Source of the DNA: UM-FILTER-38-24 sp041663205
GTDB lineage: Bacteria; Patescibacteriota; Gracilibacteria; UBA1369; LOWO2-01-FULL-3
Reading direction: 5' to 3'
DNA length: 64,000 bases
NCBI GenBank assembly: GCA_041663205.1
Contig: JBAZQZ010000002.1
Span: forward strand, 1-64,000
Shown here one piece after another: positions 41,451 through 50,160 of this stretch. Position 1 is the first letter of the stretch, and every line of letters starts with the position of its first letter. A program made the translations under genes and the position numbers. The notes beneath the pieces are model-generated. The model had not been told where the DNA came from. It made no database searches and saw only the letters and a list, made by a program, of their open reading frames with translations.

Positions 41451-43496
41451 TTAATCATTCACAAAAACTTCCTGAATTTCTGTAATTTTTTCAGCTAAAA
41501 GCGGAAAAGTTTTTAATAATGGATCTTTATTTATGATTTTCGAAGCACTGTTTCTTGCTTTCTCTATGGTTTCCGAATCTGTCAAGCTTGCCATTTTTAG
41601 GTCAGGGATTCCGCTTTGGCGTATTCCGTAAACTTCACCGGGACCGCGTAATTGCATGTCGATTTCGGCTAGTTTAAAGCCACTTGAGTATTTTTCCATT
41701 GATTGCATTCTTGTTTTCCCTTCTTCTGAAAGTTGTCCTGTAAACAGGAAGCAATATGATTGATGCACTCCCCTACCTACTCTTCCACGAAATTGGTGTA
41801 GCTGGGAGAGGCCAAATCTTTCCGATCCTTCTATCAGCATAATTGTTGCGTTTGGTACGTCAATTCCGACTTCAACTACCGAAGTTGAGACTAATATATT
41901 TATTTTATTATTTTTAAAGTCTTCCATGCATGAGTCTTTTTCCTCTTGCTTAAGCCGTCCATGGAGTAGTCCGAGTTTTAATTTTGGGAAAATTATTTCT
42001 TGCAGATACGCATATTCCCGGATAACCGATTTTACTTCCAGCATGTCCGATTCATCTATTAACGGGCAGATTACGAATGCTTGTCTGCCTTTTGCGATTT
42101 GATCTTCTATCCATCTATATGCTTCTATTCGTTTGTTTTCTGGAACTACTCTGGTGATAATTTCCTGTCTGCCTTTTGGCATTTCGTCAATGACTGAAAG
42201 GTCTTGATCTCCGTAAACGACTATTGCGAGAGTTCTGGGGATCGGGGTCGCTGTCATACTGAGTAAATGCGGAGAATCGTAGTTTTTCAGTATTTCTCTT
42301 TGTTTTACGCCAAATCTGTGTTGTTCGTCGATTATCGCCAGTCCGAGATTTTTGAATCCGATGTCTTCCTGAATCAACGAGTGTGTTCCTATAACTATAT
42401 CTACTGTTCCTGTTTTCATTTGCCTGATGACATCTTCTTTCATTTTTTTTGTTGTCGAACCTGAAATAAATTGAACATTTAAATTATATTTCGTGAGTAT
42501 TTTTACGAATGTTGAGTAATGTTGCTTTGCTAGAATTTCTGTTGGGGCCATTATTGCAACCTGGTAGCCGTTTTTTACTACATTGAGGGCGGCCAAGGCC
42601 GCTACAACCGTTTTTCCCGAGCCCACGTCTCCCTGGATTAAACGGCTGGATGGATATGGTTTTTTTATGTCATCAAGTACGTCTTTTAATGCTTTTTTCT
42701 GCGCTGTTGTTAGTTCGAAAGGAAGTGAAGCTATTGCTTCTTTTAGTATTTCTAAATTTGTTTCTATTATTTTCGCTTTTGACTGCGTTGCATGTTGCCA
42801 GTACCATTTTCTTTGTAAGACTTTTAATTGAAGTATAAATAATTCGTCGAATGCCAAGCGTTTCCTGGCTTGTTTCAGCAGATATTCGCTTTCCGGAAAA
42901 TGTACGTTTTTTATTGCCTCTCTTATGTCCATGAGGTTATGTTCTGACAGAACTTCTTGTGGTAAATGTTCGTCAAAAAAACTCAGCCATTCGTCGACCA
43001 ACGGTTTTATTTTTTCTCTTATCCATTTTGAGGTTATGCCTTCGGTTTCGTGATATACAGGCGCTATTATGCCGCTGTGAATTTGTTCTTCGTATGGTTT
43101 TATTATTTCGTATGATGGATTTTGTATGGCTATTTTTCTGAAACCTATTTTTGCTTTTCCGCTGAGAATTATTTCTTTGTTTCGCGGTAGCATTCTTGTC
43201 AGATGTGGTTGATTAAACCAAACTATTTCGATTGATCCTGTGGAGTCCGTAAAGATTCCTCTGGTTATTTTTTTTCCGAATTTTGTGCTTATGTTAAAGA
43301 GCGAGGTTAATTTCCCCTTTATTGTGCTTACTTCATTTGGGATTATGTCTTTTATTTTTGTGAATTCACGTGTGTCATTGTAGTCACGGGGGAAATAAAG
43401 GAGTAAATCTCTGACCGTGTTTACGCCAAGGGAAGACAATTTTTCAATGTGTTTTTTTGTTGTCCTTAAGACTTTCTCAAGATTTTTCTCTAACAT
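41451..43496 (-). CDS. recG: ATP-dependent DNA helicase RecG
   Basis: The 681-residue protein has an N-terminal wedge/OB domain, Walker A QGDVGSGKTVVA, the DEQH box, TATPIPRTLAI and the QLHQFRGRVGRG motif VI with the TRG region (GPGEVYGIRQSG). It remodels stalled forks and branched DNA. It shares a base with the end of tyrS. Confidence 0.95.
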   Translation of the reverse strand: MLEKNLEKVLRTTKKHIEKLSSLGVNTVRDLLLYFPRDYNDTREFTKIKDIIPNEVSTIKGKLTSLFNISTKFGKKITRGIFTDSTGSIEIVWFNQPHLTRMLPRNKEIILSGKAKIGFRKIAIQNPSYEIIKPYEEQIHSGIIAPVYHETEGITSKWIREKIKPLVDEWLSFFDEHLPQEVLSEHNLMDIREAIKNVHFPESEYLLKQARKRLAFDELFILQLKVLQRKWYWQHATQSKAKIIETNLEILKEAIASLPFELTTAQKKALKDVLDDIKKPYPSSRLIQGDVGSGKTVVAALAALNVVKNGYQVAIMAPTEILAKQHYSTFVKILTKYNLNVQFISGSTTKKMKEDVIRQMKTGTVDIVIGTHSLIQEDIGFKNLGLAIIDEQHRFGVKQREILKNYDSPHLLSMTATPIPRTLAIVVYGDQDLSVIDEMPKGRQEIITRVVPENKRIEAYRWIEDQIAKGRQAFVICPLIDESDMLEVKSVIREYAYLQEIIFPKLKLGLLHGRLKQEEKDSCMEDFKNNKINILVSTSVVEVGIDVPNATIMLIEGSERFGLSQLHQFRGRVGRGVHQSYCFLFTGQLSEEGKTRMQSMEKYSSGFKLAEIDMQLRGPGEVYGIRQSGIPDLKMASLTDSETIEKARNSASKIINKDPLLKTFPLLAEKITEIQEVFVND

Positions 43497-44686
43497 TATT
43501 TTCCGATCACTTTTATAAATTTTCTTTTACCGGCCTGAATAAGCCTTTCTTTGCTTATGTCCAATTCTGCGTCAAGTGCTGTTATTTTTTCATCGTCGAT
43601 TTTTAGTCCTCCCTGTTCCATCAATCTTTTGGCTTCGCCTTTTGAAGTTGTTAGTTTTATTTCCACAAGTAAATCCACGATCTTATGTTTTTTCCCTGAA
43701 ATCGTTATTTTCTCTATGTCTTCCGGTTTACCTTTATTTGAAAAAATTTCGATAAATTCTTTTTCTGCGGTTTCGGCTGCTCTTTTATCATGATATAGCT
43801 CTACGAGTTCTCTTGCCAATCTCATCTTTAGGTTCTTCGGATTTTCCCCTTCTTTTAACGATTTTTCCAAATCTTTTAATTCTTCAAGTGGGATTTCTGT
43901 TGTTAATTCAAAATACTTAATGATCATGTTGTCCGGGATGGACATTGCTTTGCCATAAATTTCTTTCGGGTTTTCTGAAAATCCGATGTAATTATTGTAT
44001 GTTTTGCTCATTTTTTCTATTCCATCTGTTCCTTCAAGAATTGGCACCGTGATGACATTTTGTATGGTTTTGCATCCGTATATTTTTTGCAAATCTCTAC
44101 CTACGAGCATGTTAAATGTTTGGTCCGTGCCTCCGAGTTCTATGTCAGATTCAAGCATTACCGAGTCATACCCCTGCATTAAAGGGTATAACAACTCTGT
44201 TATTGAAATGTCCTGATTGTTTTTCAGTCGATTTTTAAAATCTTCTCTTTGAAGCATTTGGCTTACTGTTTTTTTGGCTGTTAGTTCAAGTATTTTGGCC
44301 ATGTCCATTTTTTCGAACCATTCGGAGTTGTATCTTATTTCCAGTTTTTTAATGTCGAGGATTTTTGAAGCTTGCTCAATATAGTGCTTCATATTTTCCT
44401 TAATTTGTTCTTCTGTCAGTGTTTTTCTTGTTTCCGATTTTCCTGTCGGATCCCCTATTCTTGCCGTGTAATCGCCGATAAGTAAAATTGTTGTGTATCC
44501 CCTGTCTTGAAATTGTTTCAGTTTTCTTAAGACGACACCGTGTCCTATGTGTAGATCAGCCCCTGTCGGGTCTATGCCAAATTTCACTCTTAATTTTTTT
44601 CCTGAATTTATTTTTTTTTCCAGTTCTTCTTTGACAATGACGTCCACCACTCCCCTTTCGAGTAAATCTTTATTGTCTTTTGTCAT
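43496..44686 (-). CDS. tyrS: Tyrosyl-tRNA synthetase
   Basis: The 396-residue class I synthetase has HIGH in ADLHIGHGVVL, KMSKTYNN as KMSKS, and a C-terminal S4 RNA-binding domain (EAKRLMEQGGLKI). It charges tRNA-Tyr. The downstream recG start overlaps its stop (TAATG). The 114-base leader shows no T-box motif. Confidence 0.95.
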   Translation of the reverse strand: MTKDNKDLLERGVVDVIVKEELEKKINSGKKLRVKFGIDPTGADLHIGHGVVLRKLKQFQDRGYTTILLIGDYTARIGDPTGKSETRKTLTEEQIKENMKHYIEQASKILDIKKLEIRYNSEWFEKMDMAKILELTAKKTVSQMLQREDFKNRLKNNQDISITELLYPLMQGYDSVMLESDIELGGTDQTFNMLVGRDLQKIYGCKTIQNVITVPILEGTDGIEKMSKTYNNYIGFSENPKEIYGKAMSIPDNMIIKYFELTTEIPLEELKDLEKSLKEGENPKNLKMRLARELVELYHDKRAAETAEKEFIEIFSNKGKPEDIEKITISGKKHKIVDLLVEIKLTTSKGEAKRLMEQGGLKIDDEKITALDAELDISKERLIQAGKRKFIKVIGK

Positions 44687-44716
44687 TTATTTAATTGTTA
44701 TTTTTTTGTCTTTCCA

Positions 44717-44745
44717 AGGATAGCAAACTGCACTTTAAAATGCAA
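44717..44745 (-). promoter_or_regulatory. tyrS-recG promoter
   Basis: Minus strand TTGCAT (44745-44740), 17 bases, TATCCT (44722-44717); leader about 25 bases. Confidence 0.55.
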
Positions 44746-44771
44746 AATACTGAGGCACAGGTCAAAAGCTA

Positions 44772-44801
44772 TTGACATACGTTTTAATCTAGTTATATAA
44801 T
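44772..44801 (+). promoter_or_regulatory. Promoter of the TrmB-type regulator
   Basis: TTGACA (44772-44777), 18 bases, TATAAT (44796-44801): both hexamers are perfect. Confidence 0.8.
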
Positions 44802-44824
44802 TGCTCCCCTGTAATCATTATTCT

Positions 44825-45589
44825 ATGCTTATGTTGCGTGAATATCTGTGTCAAATAGGCTTTACCCCGAATGAGTCAAAGGTTTACCTTGGGCTTTTGC
44901 AAGCCGGGTCTCAACCCGTCAGTCTGCTTGCGAAAAGGCTTTCTATGCCTCGCACTTCTGTGTGGAGTCTTCTCAAAACTTTGGAGCAGAAAGGCGCTGT
45001 TTCTTATTATTCTGCCAAGAAAATTCAATATTTTGTAGCAAATGACCCCAATTTTCTTATAGGTTATATAGACCGTAAATGTCGTTTTTTTGATTATTAC
45101 AGGGAGAAACTTGTTTCCGTGATTCCGAAATTCAGGGGCGAGTCTGATAATTTTGTTTTTTTTAAGCCTGTTGTTTCTTTTTTTGATGGACTTGAGGGGG
45201 TTAAGCACGTTCTTTATGATTTCTTGAAGGCAAATTGTGAAAAAAGAGGATATATTTCTGCAGATAAATGTTTTTTAGCCGATAATAATTTTTCTGATTT
45301 TTTTAGGGATGCGTTAAAGAGAAAAACTTCAAAATCTTTTAGGGTAATTTTGCCGAATTTTGAGGAAGTGAAGGAATTGTTTAATTTTAGAAATAAAAAT
45401 GTTGAAATTTTGTGTTTAGACAGGCCTGATTTCGGAAAACTTTTTGAGAGTGAAATGGCTATTTATGACGACAAGGTTTGTATTTTAAATTTTCAAAAAG
45501 GTGCTGAGTATGGAATTGTGATAAAAAGCCCGAAAATTGCAGACATGCATAAGATGATTTTTGATATAGTGTGGAATAGTATACAATAG
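44825..45589 (+). CDS. TrmB-type transcriptional regulator
   Basis: The 254-residue protein has the N-terminal winged helix of the TrmB family (GFTPNESKVYLGLLQAGSQPVSLLAKRLSMPRTSVW, about residues 10-45), then a C-terminal domain of about 150 residues (FFDGLEGVKHVLYDFL, IYDDKVCILNFQ) of the phospholipase-like class seen after TrmB domains. The ligand is unknown. ATG 44825 follows the promoter; upstream codons would begin at the -10 box. Its targets cannot be told from the sequence; the pseudouridine synthase gene lies 4 bases downstream. Confidence 0.8.
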   Translation: MLMLREYLCQIGFTPNESKVYLGLLQAGSQPVSLLAKRLSMPRTSVWSLLKTLEQKGAVSYYSAKKIQYFVANDPNFLIGYIDRKCRFFDYYREKLVSVIPKFRGESDNFVFFKPVVSFFDGLEGVKHVLYDFLKANCEKRGYISADKCFLADNNFSDFFRDALKRKTSKSFRVILPNFEEVKELFNFRNKNVEILCLDRPDFGKLFESEMAIYDDKVCILNFQKGAEYGIVIKSPKIADMHKMIFDIVWNSIQ

Positions 45590-45593
45590 AGGC

Positions 45594-46298
45594 ATGTTTA
45601 ATATTCTATTTGAAAATAAAGATTATCTTGTTGTAGAGAAGCCTTCAGGAATTTGTGTACATCCTTCGGACACTTCGGATGAGGTTACTCTTATTGATCA
45701 ATTGAAATCAAAGATTGAGTTGAAAGATCTTGATCCTGTTCGTCCCGGTGTGGTTCATAGGCTTGATAAAGACACTTCCGGGATTTTGATCGTGGCTAAA
45801 AATAAAGTTTCTTATGACTATTTCGTAAAAATGTTTAAGAATAGAAAAATTGAAAAACATTATTATGTGCTTGTGAGGGGTATTTTAAAGCATAAAAAGG
45901 CAATTATCGATTCACCTATTTCCAGAGATGTTAAAAACAGGGTAAGAATGAATGTCTCTGCGAGTATCGGAGCGAAAAATGCTTTGACTGTTTATGAGGT
46001 GCTCCATGAATATAAAACCGCTTTCGGTAACGTCAGTTTGCTCGATGTGAATATAAAAACAGGGCGTACGCATCAAATAAGGGTCCATATGAAGGCCATA
46101 GATCATCCTGTTGTGATGGATGAGACTTACGGGGATAAGCAGTTTAATGTGGCGTTTTTTGGTGAGGTTGGGCTAAAAAGACAGTTTTTGCATGCTTATT
46201 TTCTTGGATTTAAGGATCCTCAAGGGGACAAAAAAATCTTCAGGTCTGATTTACCTAAAGATTTAAATGATATAGTTTTGAAGCTTAAAGCTCTTTAA
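45594..46298 (+). CDS. RluA-family pseudouridine synthase
   Basis: The 234-residue protein has HRLDKDTSG at 55-63 with catalytic Asp58, and KTGRTHQIRVHM. It isomerises uridine in rRNA or tRNA; there is no S4 domain, so it resembles RluA/TruC more than RluD. It ends directly beside rplU, convergent with no gap. Confidence 0.92.
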   Translation: MFNILFENKDYLVVEKPSGICVHPSDTSDEVTLIDQLKSKIELKDLDPVRPGVVHRLDKDTSGILIVAKNKVSYDYFVKMFKNRKIEKHYYVLVRGILKHKKAIIDSPISRDVKNRVRMNVSASIGAKNALTVYEVLHEYKTAFGNVSLLDVNIKTGRTHQIRVHMKAIDHPVVMDETYGDKQFNVAFFGEVGLKRQFLHAYFLGFKDPQGDKKIFRSDLPKDLNDIVLKLKAL

Positions 46299-46736
46299 TT
46301 ATTCTTCCTTTTTCTTTGTAGTTGTTTTTTTTGTTGCAGTCTTTTTAGGAGTGGCTTTCTTTGTTGCTTTCGGTTTTTTTTCTGCAGGTTCCGCTTTCAC
46401 TTTTTTCTCTATCGGTTTTGCTCCTGATGCTGAAATGTTCAACACTTCAACTTTTGTAAGTTTTTGTCTGTGGCCTTGTTTCTTTTGGTATCTTTTTTTG
46501 GCTTTCATCTTGTATACAAAGATTTTATCCGCTTTTGTTTGTTCTATCACCTTTATTTCCGCGAAAGCGCCATCGAGGTACGGTGTTCCGAGTTTTACAT
46601 CGTTTCCGTCGGCGATTAAAACAACTTTGTCGATTTCGATTTTATCTCCGTTGTTTAGTTCTAGTTTTTCGATTTCAAGGATTGATCCTTTTTCGATCTT
46701 GTATTGTTTTCCTCCTGTTTCTATTATTGCGAACAT
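46299..46736 (-). CDS. rplU: 50S ribosomal protein L21 with Lys-rich tail
   Basis: The first ~103 residues are a complete L21 (MFAIIETGGKQYKIEKG, KRYQKKQGHRQ). Residues ~110-145 are an added Lys/Ala/Thr tail (TKKATPKKTATKK). L27 (rpmA), its usual neighbour, is absent; pth and obgE lie upstream on the same strand. A promoter TTGACC-17-TAGATT and a hairpin CGTAG/CTACG lie in the leader near 46760-46800. Confidence 0.95.
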   Translation of the reverse strand: MFAIIETGGKQYKIEKGSILEIEKLELNNGDKIEIDKVVLIADGNDVKLGTPYLDGAFAEIKVIEQTKADKIFVYKMKAKKRYQKKQGHRQKLTKVEVLNISASGAKPIEKKVKAEPAEKKPKATKKATPKKTATKKTTTKKKEE

Positions 46737-46770
46737 TTTTGTTGTGTTTAATGCGTAAAATTTGCGTAGG

Positions 46771-46799
46771 TAATCTACGTAAAAAACTTGAATTGGTCA
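46771..46799 (-). promoter_or_regulatory. rplU promoter and leader hairpin
   Basis: On the minus strand TTGACC, 17 bases and TAGATT lie in this interval; just downstream GCGTAG/CTACGT can pair. I did not find a conserved L21-leader motif. Confidence 0.4.
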
Positions 46800-46802
46800 A
46801 GC

Positions 46803-47366
46803 TTATTTTAAGATTATCCGCTTTTTTAATTCTTTAATCCCCTCTTCTATGGCTTTTTTTACTTCTGAAAGTTCTTCTTCTTTGAACCTGGAAAGTACAA
46901 AATCGCTGATATCTTGTTGTGCCGGACTTGATACTCCCCTGCTCTCGATTCCTATGCGAATTCTTATGAAATTTTCAGTTCCGAGTTGTTGTATTACCGA
47001 TTTCATACCGTTGTGAGTACCTGCAGATCCTGTTTCTCTTACGCGTATTTTGCCCAAGGGTAAATCCACGTCATCGTGTATGACAATGAGATTTTCCGGT
47101 GTTTCTTTGTAAAAATTGAGTATTTTGGATACCGCTTCTCCCGATAAATTCATGAATGTGGTGGGCTTTACCAATAAAAAATTTTCTCCTTCGTATGAAA
47201 CTTTCCCTGTTTCAGCCTTGAATTTCGGATTTTCTTCCATTTCCACTCTTTGTCCGAGTTTTTTTTCAATTTCTTTTATGAGCTCATTTATAAACATGAA
47301 TCCCACGTTGTGTCTGGTGTTTTCGTATTTTTCCCCTATATTTCCAAGCCCTACGATTATTTTCAT
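46803..47366 (-). CDS. pth: Peptidyl-tRNA hydrolase
   Basis: The 187-residue protein has GLGNIGEKYENTRHNVGF with catalytic His19, KPTTFMNLSGEAV, and DDVDLPLGKIRVRETGSAGTHNG. It recycles peptidyl-tRNA. The stop lies near the rplU promoter; obgE ends directly beside its start. Confidence 0.95.
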   Translation of the reverse strand: MKIIVGLGNIGEKYENTRHNVGFMFINELIKEIEKKLGQRVEMEENPKFKAETGKVSYEGENFLLVKPTTFMNLSGEAVSKILNFYKETPENLIVIHDDVDLPLGKIRVRETGSAGTHNGMKSVIQQLGTENFIRIRIGIESRGVSSPAQQDISDFVLSRFKEEELSEVKKAIEEGIKELKKRIILK

Positions 47367-48677
47367 TTATTTTCTGTAAGGTATTTTTTTGCCGTTTATT
47401 TCAATAAAATCTCCGAATGTCGCTCCTTTCTTTTCTATTAATTTTCTTATGCCTAATTTTTCCATGTGTATATACATTCGTTCGAGTCCTTCAGGATTAT
47501 TTATGTCTGTCATTATTGCGATTCTGTTAATTTTCGGTCCGCTTATTTTGAAGGTTTTTTGTTTTTTTGTTTTCTTTATTTTTTCCAGCACAAACGGGCA
47601 TTTTTCAAGATGTGGTCTTAATACAGGCATTTCAACTGTTTCTTTTGGTGGATTTTCTCTTAAATTTTTCTTGAATTCTGCCAATTTTTTGGATATTTCA
47701 AACATGAGAAGTTTTAATCCTTCGTGTGTTACTCCTGAAATTTCGAATATTTCACCTTTTTTATAGGCTTTTCTCAATTCTTTTTTCTTTGCTGCAAGGG
47801 CTTCTTTGTCCAGCAGGTCTATTTTATTTATTACAACTATTTGTGTTTTTTTTGCCAAAGTTTTGTCGAATTCTTTCAGTTCTTTGTTTATTGTTTTGTA
47901 ATTTATGTCTGCATTCTCGAGCGATCCGTCGACTACGTGTATTAGAATTTTTGTTCTTGCAATGTGTTTCAGAAATTGATGGCCCAGTCCTTTTCCTTCG
48001 CTTGCGCCTTCTATAAGCCCTGGAATGTCCGCTACCACGAATGAATCGTTCGGACTTCCTCCAAATTTAGACATGTCTACAACTCCCAAATTCGGGACCA
48101 GTGTCGTGAAGTGATATTCCGCAATTTTTGGGCGGGCGTTGCTTATTACCGAGATCAATGTCGATTTTCCGGCAGATGGAAGCCCGATAATTCCAATATC
48201 CGCTACGAGTTTCAGCTCCATTACGATTTCTTTTTCTTCTCCCGGTTCTCCGTCTTCTGCAAATCTTGGAGCTTGTCTTATCGATGAGACGAAATGTGCG
48301 TTCCCCATTCCTCCGCGGCCACCTTTTGCTATTACTACTTCTTCTCCTTCTTTAGAAAGGTCTGCGATTATTTTTGATTTATCTGTATTGAAAATGATTG
48401 TTCCCACAGGAACTTCTATTTCGAGGCTTTCTCCTTTTTTACCATACATGTTTTTTCCCATGCCGTGTTGTCCGCTTTGGGCTTTGTACATTTTTTTGTG
48501 TGCAAGGTGGCTTAGAGTGTTGAGGTTTGGATTCGTTTTTATTGTTATGTTTCCCCCATTCCCGCCATCTCCGCCGTTTGGCCCTCCCATGGCAACAAAT
48601 TTTTCCCGGCGGAAGCTTATACAGCCGTTTCCGCCATTACCTGCGTTTACCTTTATTTTTAATTCGTCACAAAACAT
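47367..48677 (-). CDS. obgE: Obg-family GTPase
   Basis: The 436-residue protein has the glycine-rich Obg fold (GGNGCISFRREKF, GGDGGNGG), a GTPase domain with GLPSAGKSTL, DIPGLIEGAS and NKIDL, and a C-terminal OCT domain (about 360-430). It takes part in 50S assembly. A leaderless start is likely: TTGATA-17-TACCCT ends six bases before the ATG. Confidence 0.95.
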   Translation of the reverse strand: MFCDELKIKVNAGNGGNGCISFRREKFVAMGGPNGGDGGNGGNITIKTNPNLNTLSHLAHKKMYKAQSGQHGMGKNMYGKKGESLEIEVPVGTIIFNTDKSKIIADLSKEGEEVVIAKGGRGGMGNAHFVSSIRQAPRFAEDGEPGEEKEIVMELKLVADIGIIGLPSAGKSTLISVISNARPKIAEYHFTTLVPNLGVVDMSKFGGSPNDSFVVADIPGLIEGASEGKGLGHQFLKHIARTKILIHVVDGSLENADINYKTINKELKEFDKTLAKKTQIVVINKIDLLDKEALAAKKKELRKAYKKGEIFEISGVTHEGLKLLMFEISKKLAEFKKNLRENPPKETVEMPVLRPHLEKCPFVLEKIKKTKKQKTFKISGPKINRIAIMTDINNPEGLERMYIHMEKLGIRKLIEKKGATFGDFIEINGKKIPYRK

Positions 48678-48750
48678 AGGTATAGGGTAGCAATCTTTTG
48701 ACTTATTATCAATTGTTTGTTAATTTTAGATGCGCTTTTTTAAATTTAAG

Positions 48751-48836
48751 CCCAGGTGGCGGAATTGGTAGATGCGCGGGACTCAAAATCCCGTGGTGGC
48801 AACATCGTGAGGGTTCGATTCCCTCCTTGGGCACCA
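48751..48836 (+). tRNA. tRNA-Leu (anticodon CAA)
   Basis: Acceptor GCCCAGG pairs with CTTGGGC, the anticodon stem CGGGA/TCCCG encloses CTCAAAA (anticodon CAA), a long variable arm (TGGTGGCAACATCG) marks a class II tRNA, and CCA is encoded at 48834-48836. The dedA-type ATG follows 6 bases later. Confidence 0.95.
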
Positions 48837-48842
48837 AATTCT

Positions 48843-49463
48843 ATGGAGTTGTTGATAACTAAAATATTGGCTTTTGCGGCCGATCTTGGATATGGAGGAG
48901 TATTTTTCTTGATGGCTATTGAAAGTTCCTTTATCCCTTTGCCTTCCGAATTGGTTGTTCCTCCTGCGGCTTATTTGGCTTCCAGAGGGGAAATGAATGT
49001 TTTTTTGGTTATTCTCTTTTCTGCGCTCGGAAGCATTGTAGGCGCTTCTTTTAATTATCTTTTGGCGAGAATTTTGGGAAGGCCTCTTGTTTATGCGATT
49101 GCCGAGAAAAAATGGGCAAAATTTATATTTTTAAATAAATCTCACATAGAAAAAGCTGAGAAATATTTTTTGGAGAGAGGTAATTTGGCCACTTTCTTGG
49201 GAAGACTTGTTCCCGGGATAAGGCATCTTATTTCGATTCCCGCCGGTTTTGTGAAGATGAATTATTTTTCTTTTGTACTTTATACTTTTGCGGGAGCTTT
49301 TATTTGGAGCTCAATATTGGCCGCGCTTGGATATTTCTTTGGAGAAAATCAAGAATTTATTCTTAAATATTCCAAGGACATAGGGCTTGTTTTTCTTGCC
49401 GTATTTATTGTTTTTGTCATTTCTTTTTTCTTTATCAAGAAGATGAGGCAAGCAAAGAATTAA
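48843..49463 (+). CDS. DedA-family (VTT-domain) membrane protein
   Basis: The 206-residue protein has the DedA signature: FFLMAIESSFIPLPSELVVPPAAYLA (about 19-44) and FLGRLVPGIRHLISIPAGFVKMNYFSFVLYT, with several membrane segments. DedA proteins include undecaprenyl-phosphate and phospholipid transporters. Upstream in-frame codons belong to the tRNA. It converges with pabC, overlapping 29 bases. Confidence 0.9.
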   Translation: MELLITKILAFAADLGYGGVFFLMAIESSFIPLPSELVVPPAAYLASRGEMNVFLVILFSALGSIVGASFNYLLARILGRPLVYAIAEKKWAKFIFLNKSHIEKAEKYFLERGNLATFLGRLVPGIRHLISIPAGFVKMNYFSFVLYTFAGAFIWSSILAALGYFFGENQEFILKYSKDIGLVFLAVFIVFVISFFFIKKMRQAKN

Positions 49464-50160
49464 ATTCTTTTATTATCGTTTTCGTGTTTTTTCCGATCGT
49501 TCTTTTGTTTATCGTAGTGTCGTCGATTTTTGTTATCGGTACTACCAAATTTACGCTTTGAGTCAGGAATATTTCTTTTTGTTTTTTCAAATCTTTTAAT
49601 TTTATCGTTTTAAATTTGGTTTTGAATTTTGTGTTTTTTAATATTAATCCTCTCGTGATTCCCGGGAGGACTTTATTTCTACGTGTACATAAAGTGTTTT
49701 TTTCAAACCAAAAAATATTGCTGTATGCGCCTTCGTATACTTCGTTTTTATCATCAATCAAGAGTGCGTCGAAAAAGCCTTCCTTTACAGCATTTTCATG
49801 TGCGAGGATGGACGGAAGACATGATAGAGATTTTATTTCCGGTGTTTTTCTTTGGAGAATCGTACTTTTTATCGACACCCCCTCGTATATTTTTTTATCT
49901 ATTTTTGCTTCTATCGAGGTGATTGTCAGATCTTTTGATGTTGCTATTATTTTTATTCTTTGTGTTTCGTGTGGAGATTTTTTTATTATTTCATCCAGCA
50001 TCTTTATAATTTCTTTTTTGCCGTATGCGATTTTTAGATTTATTTTTTTTGCCGATTTAAAGAGCCTGTTTAGATGTAGTTTTACCAATAGCGGTTTTTT
50101 GTCGAAGGTTCTCATCGTTTCAAAAATCCCTTTTTCTTTTTTGTTGAATGAAATTATCAT
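49435..50160 (-). CDS. pabC: Aminodeoxychorismate lyase (class IV PLP enzyme)
   Basis: The 241-residue protein is a fold-type IV PLP enzyme: an arginine-rich LHLNRLFKSA start, the lysine in PEIKSLSCLPSILAHENA, and EGAYSNIFWF. In this operon with PabA and PabB the role is release of p-aminobenzoate and pyruvate from ADC. A D-amino acid or branched-chain aminotransferase is the alternative, but context favours PabC. Its start overlaps pabB by 4 bases. Confidence 0.88.
   Translation of the reverse strand: MIISFNKKEKGIFETMRTFDKKPLLVKLHLNRLFKSAKKINLKIAYGKKEIIKMLDEIIKKSPHETQRIKIIATSKDLTITSIEAKIDKKIYEGVSIKSTILQRKTPEIKSLSCLPSILAHENAVKEGFFDALLIDDKNEVYEGAYSNIFWFEKNTLCTRRNKVLPGITRGLILKNTKFKTKFKTIKLKDLKKQKEIFLTQSVNLVVPITKIDDTTINKRTIGKNTKTIIKEFNSLLASSS

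Noticed and set aside
46736..46802. Known L21 leader motif
   Set aside because: A small hairpin is present, but no sequence I recognise as the conserved leader.
48756..48842. N-terminal extension of the DedA protein through the tRNA
   Set aside because: The extra codons are translated tRNA sequence (MAELVDARDSKSRGG).
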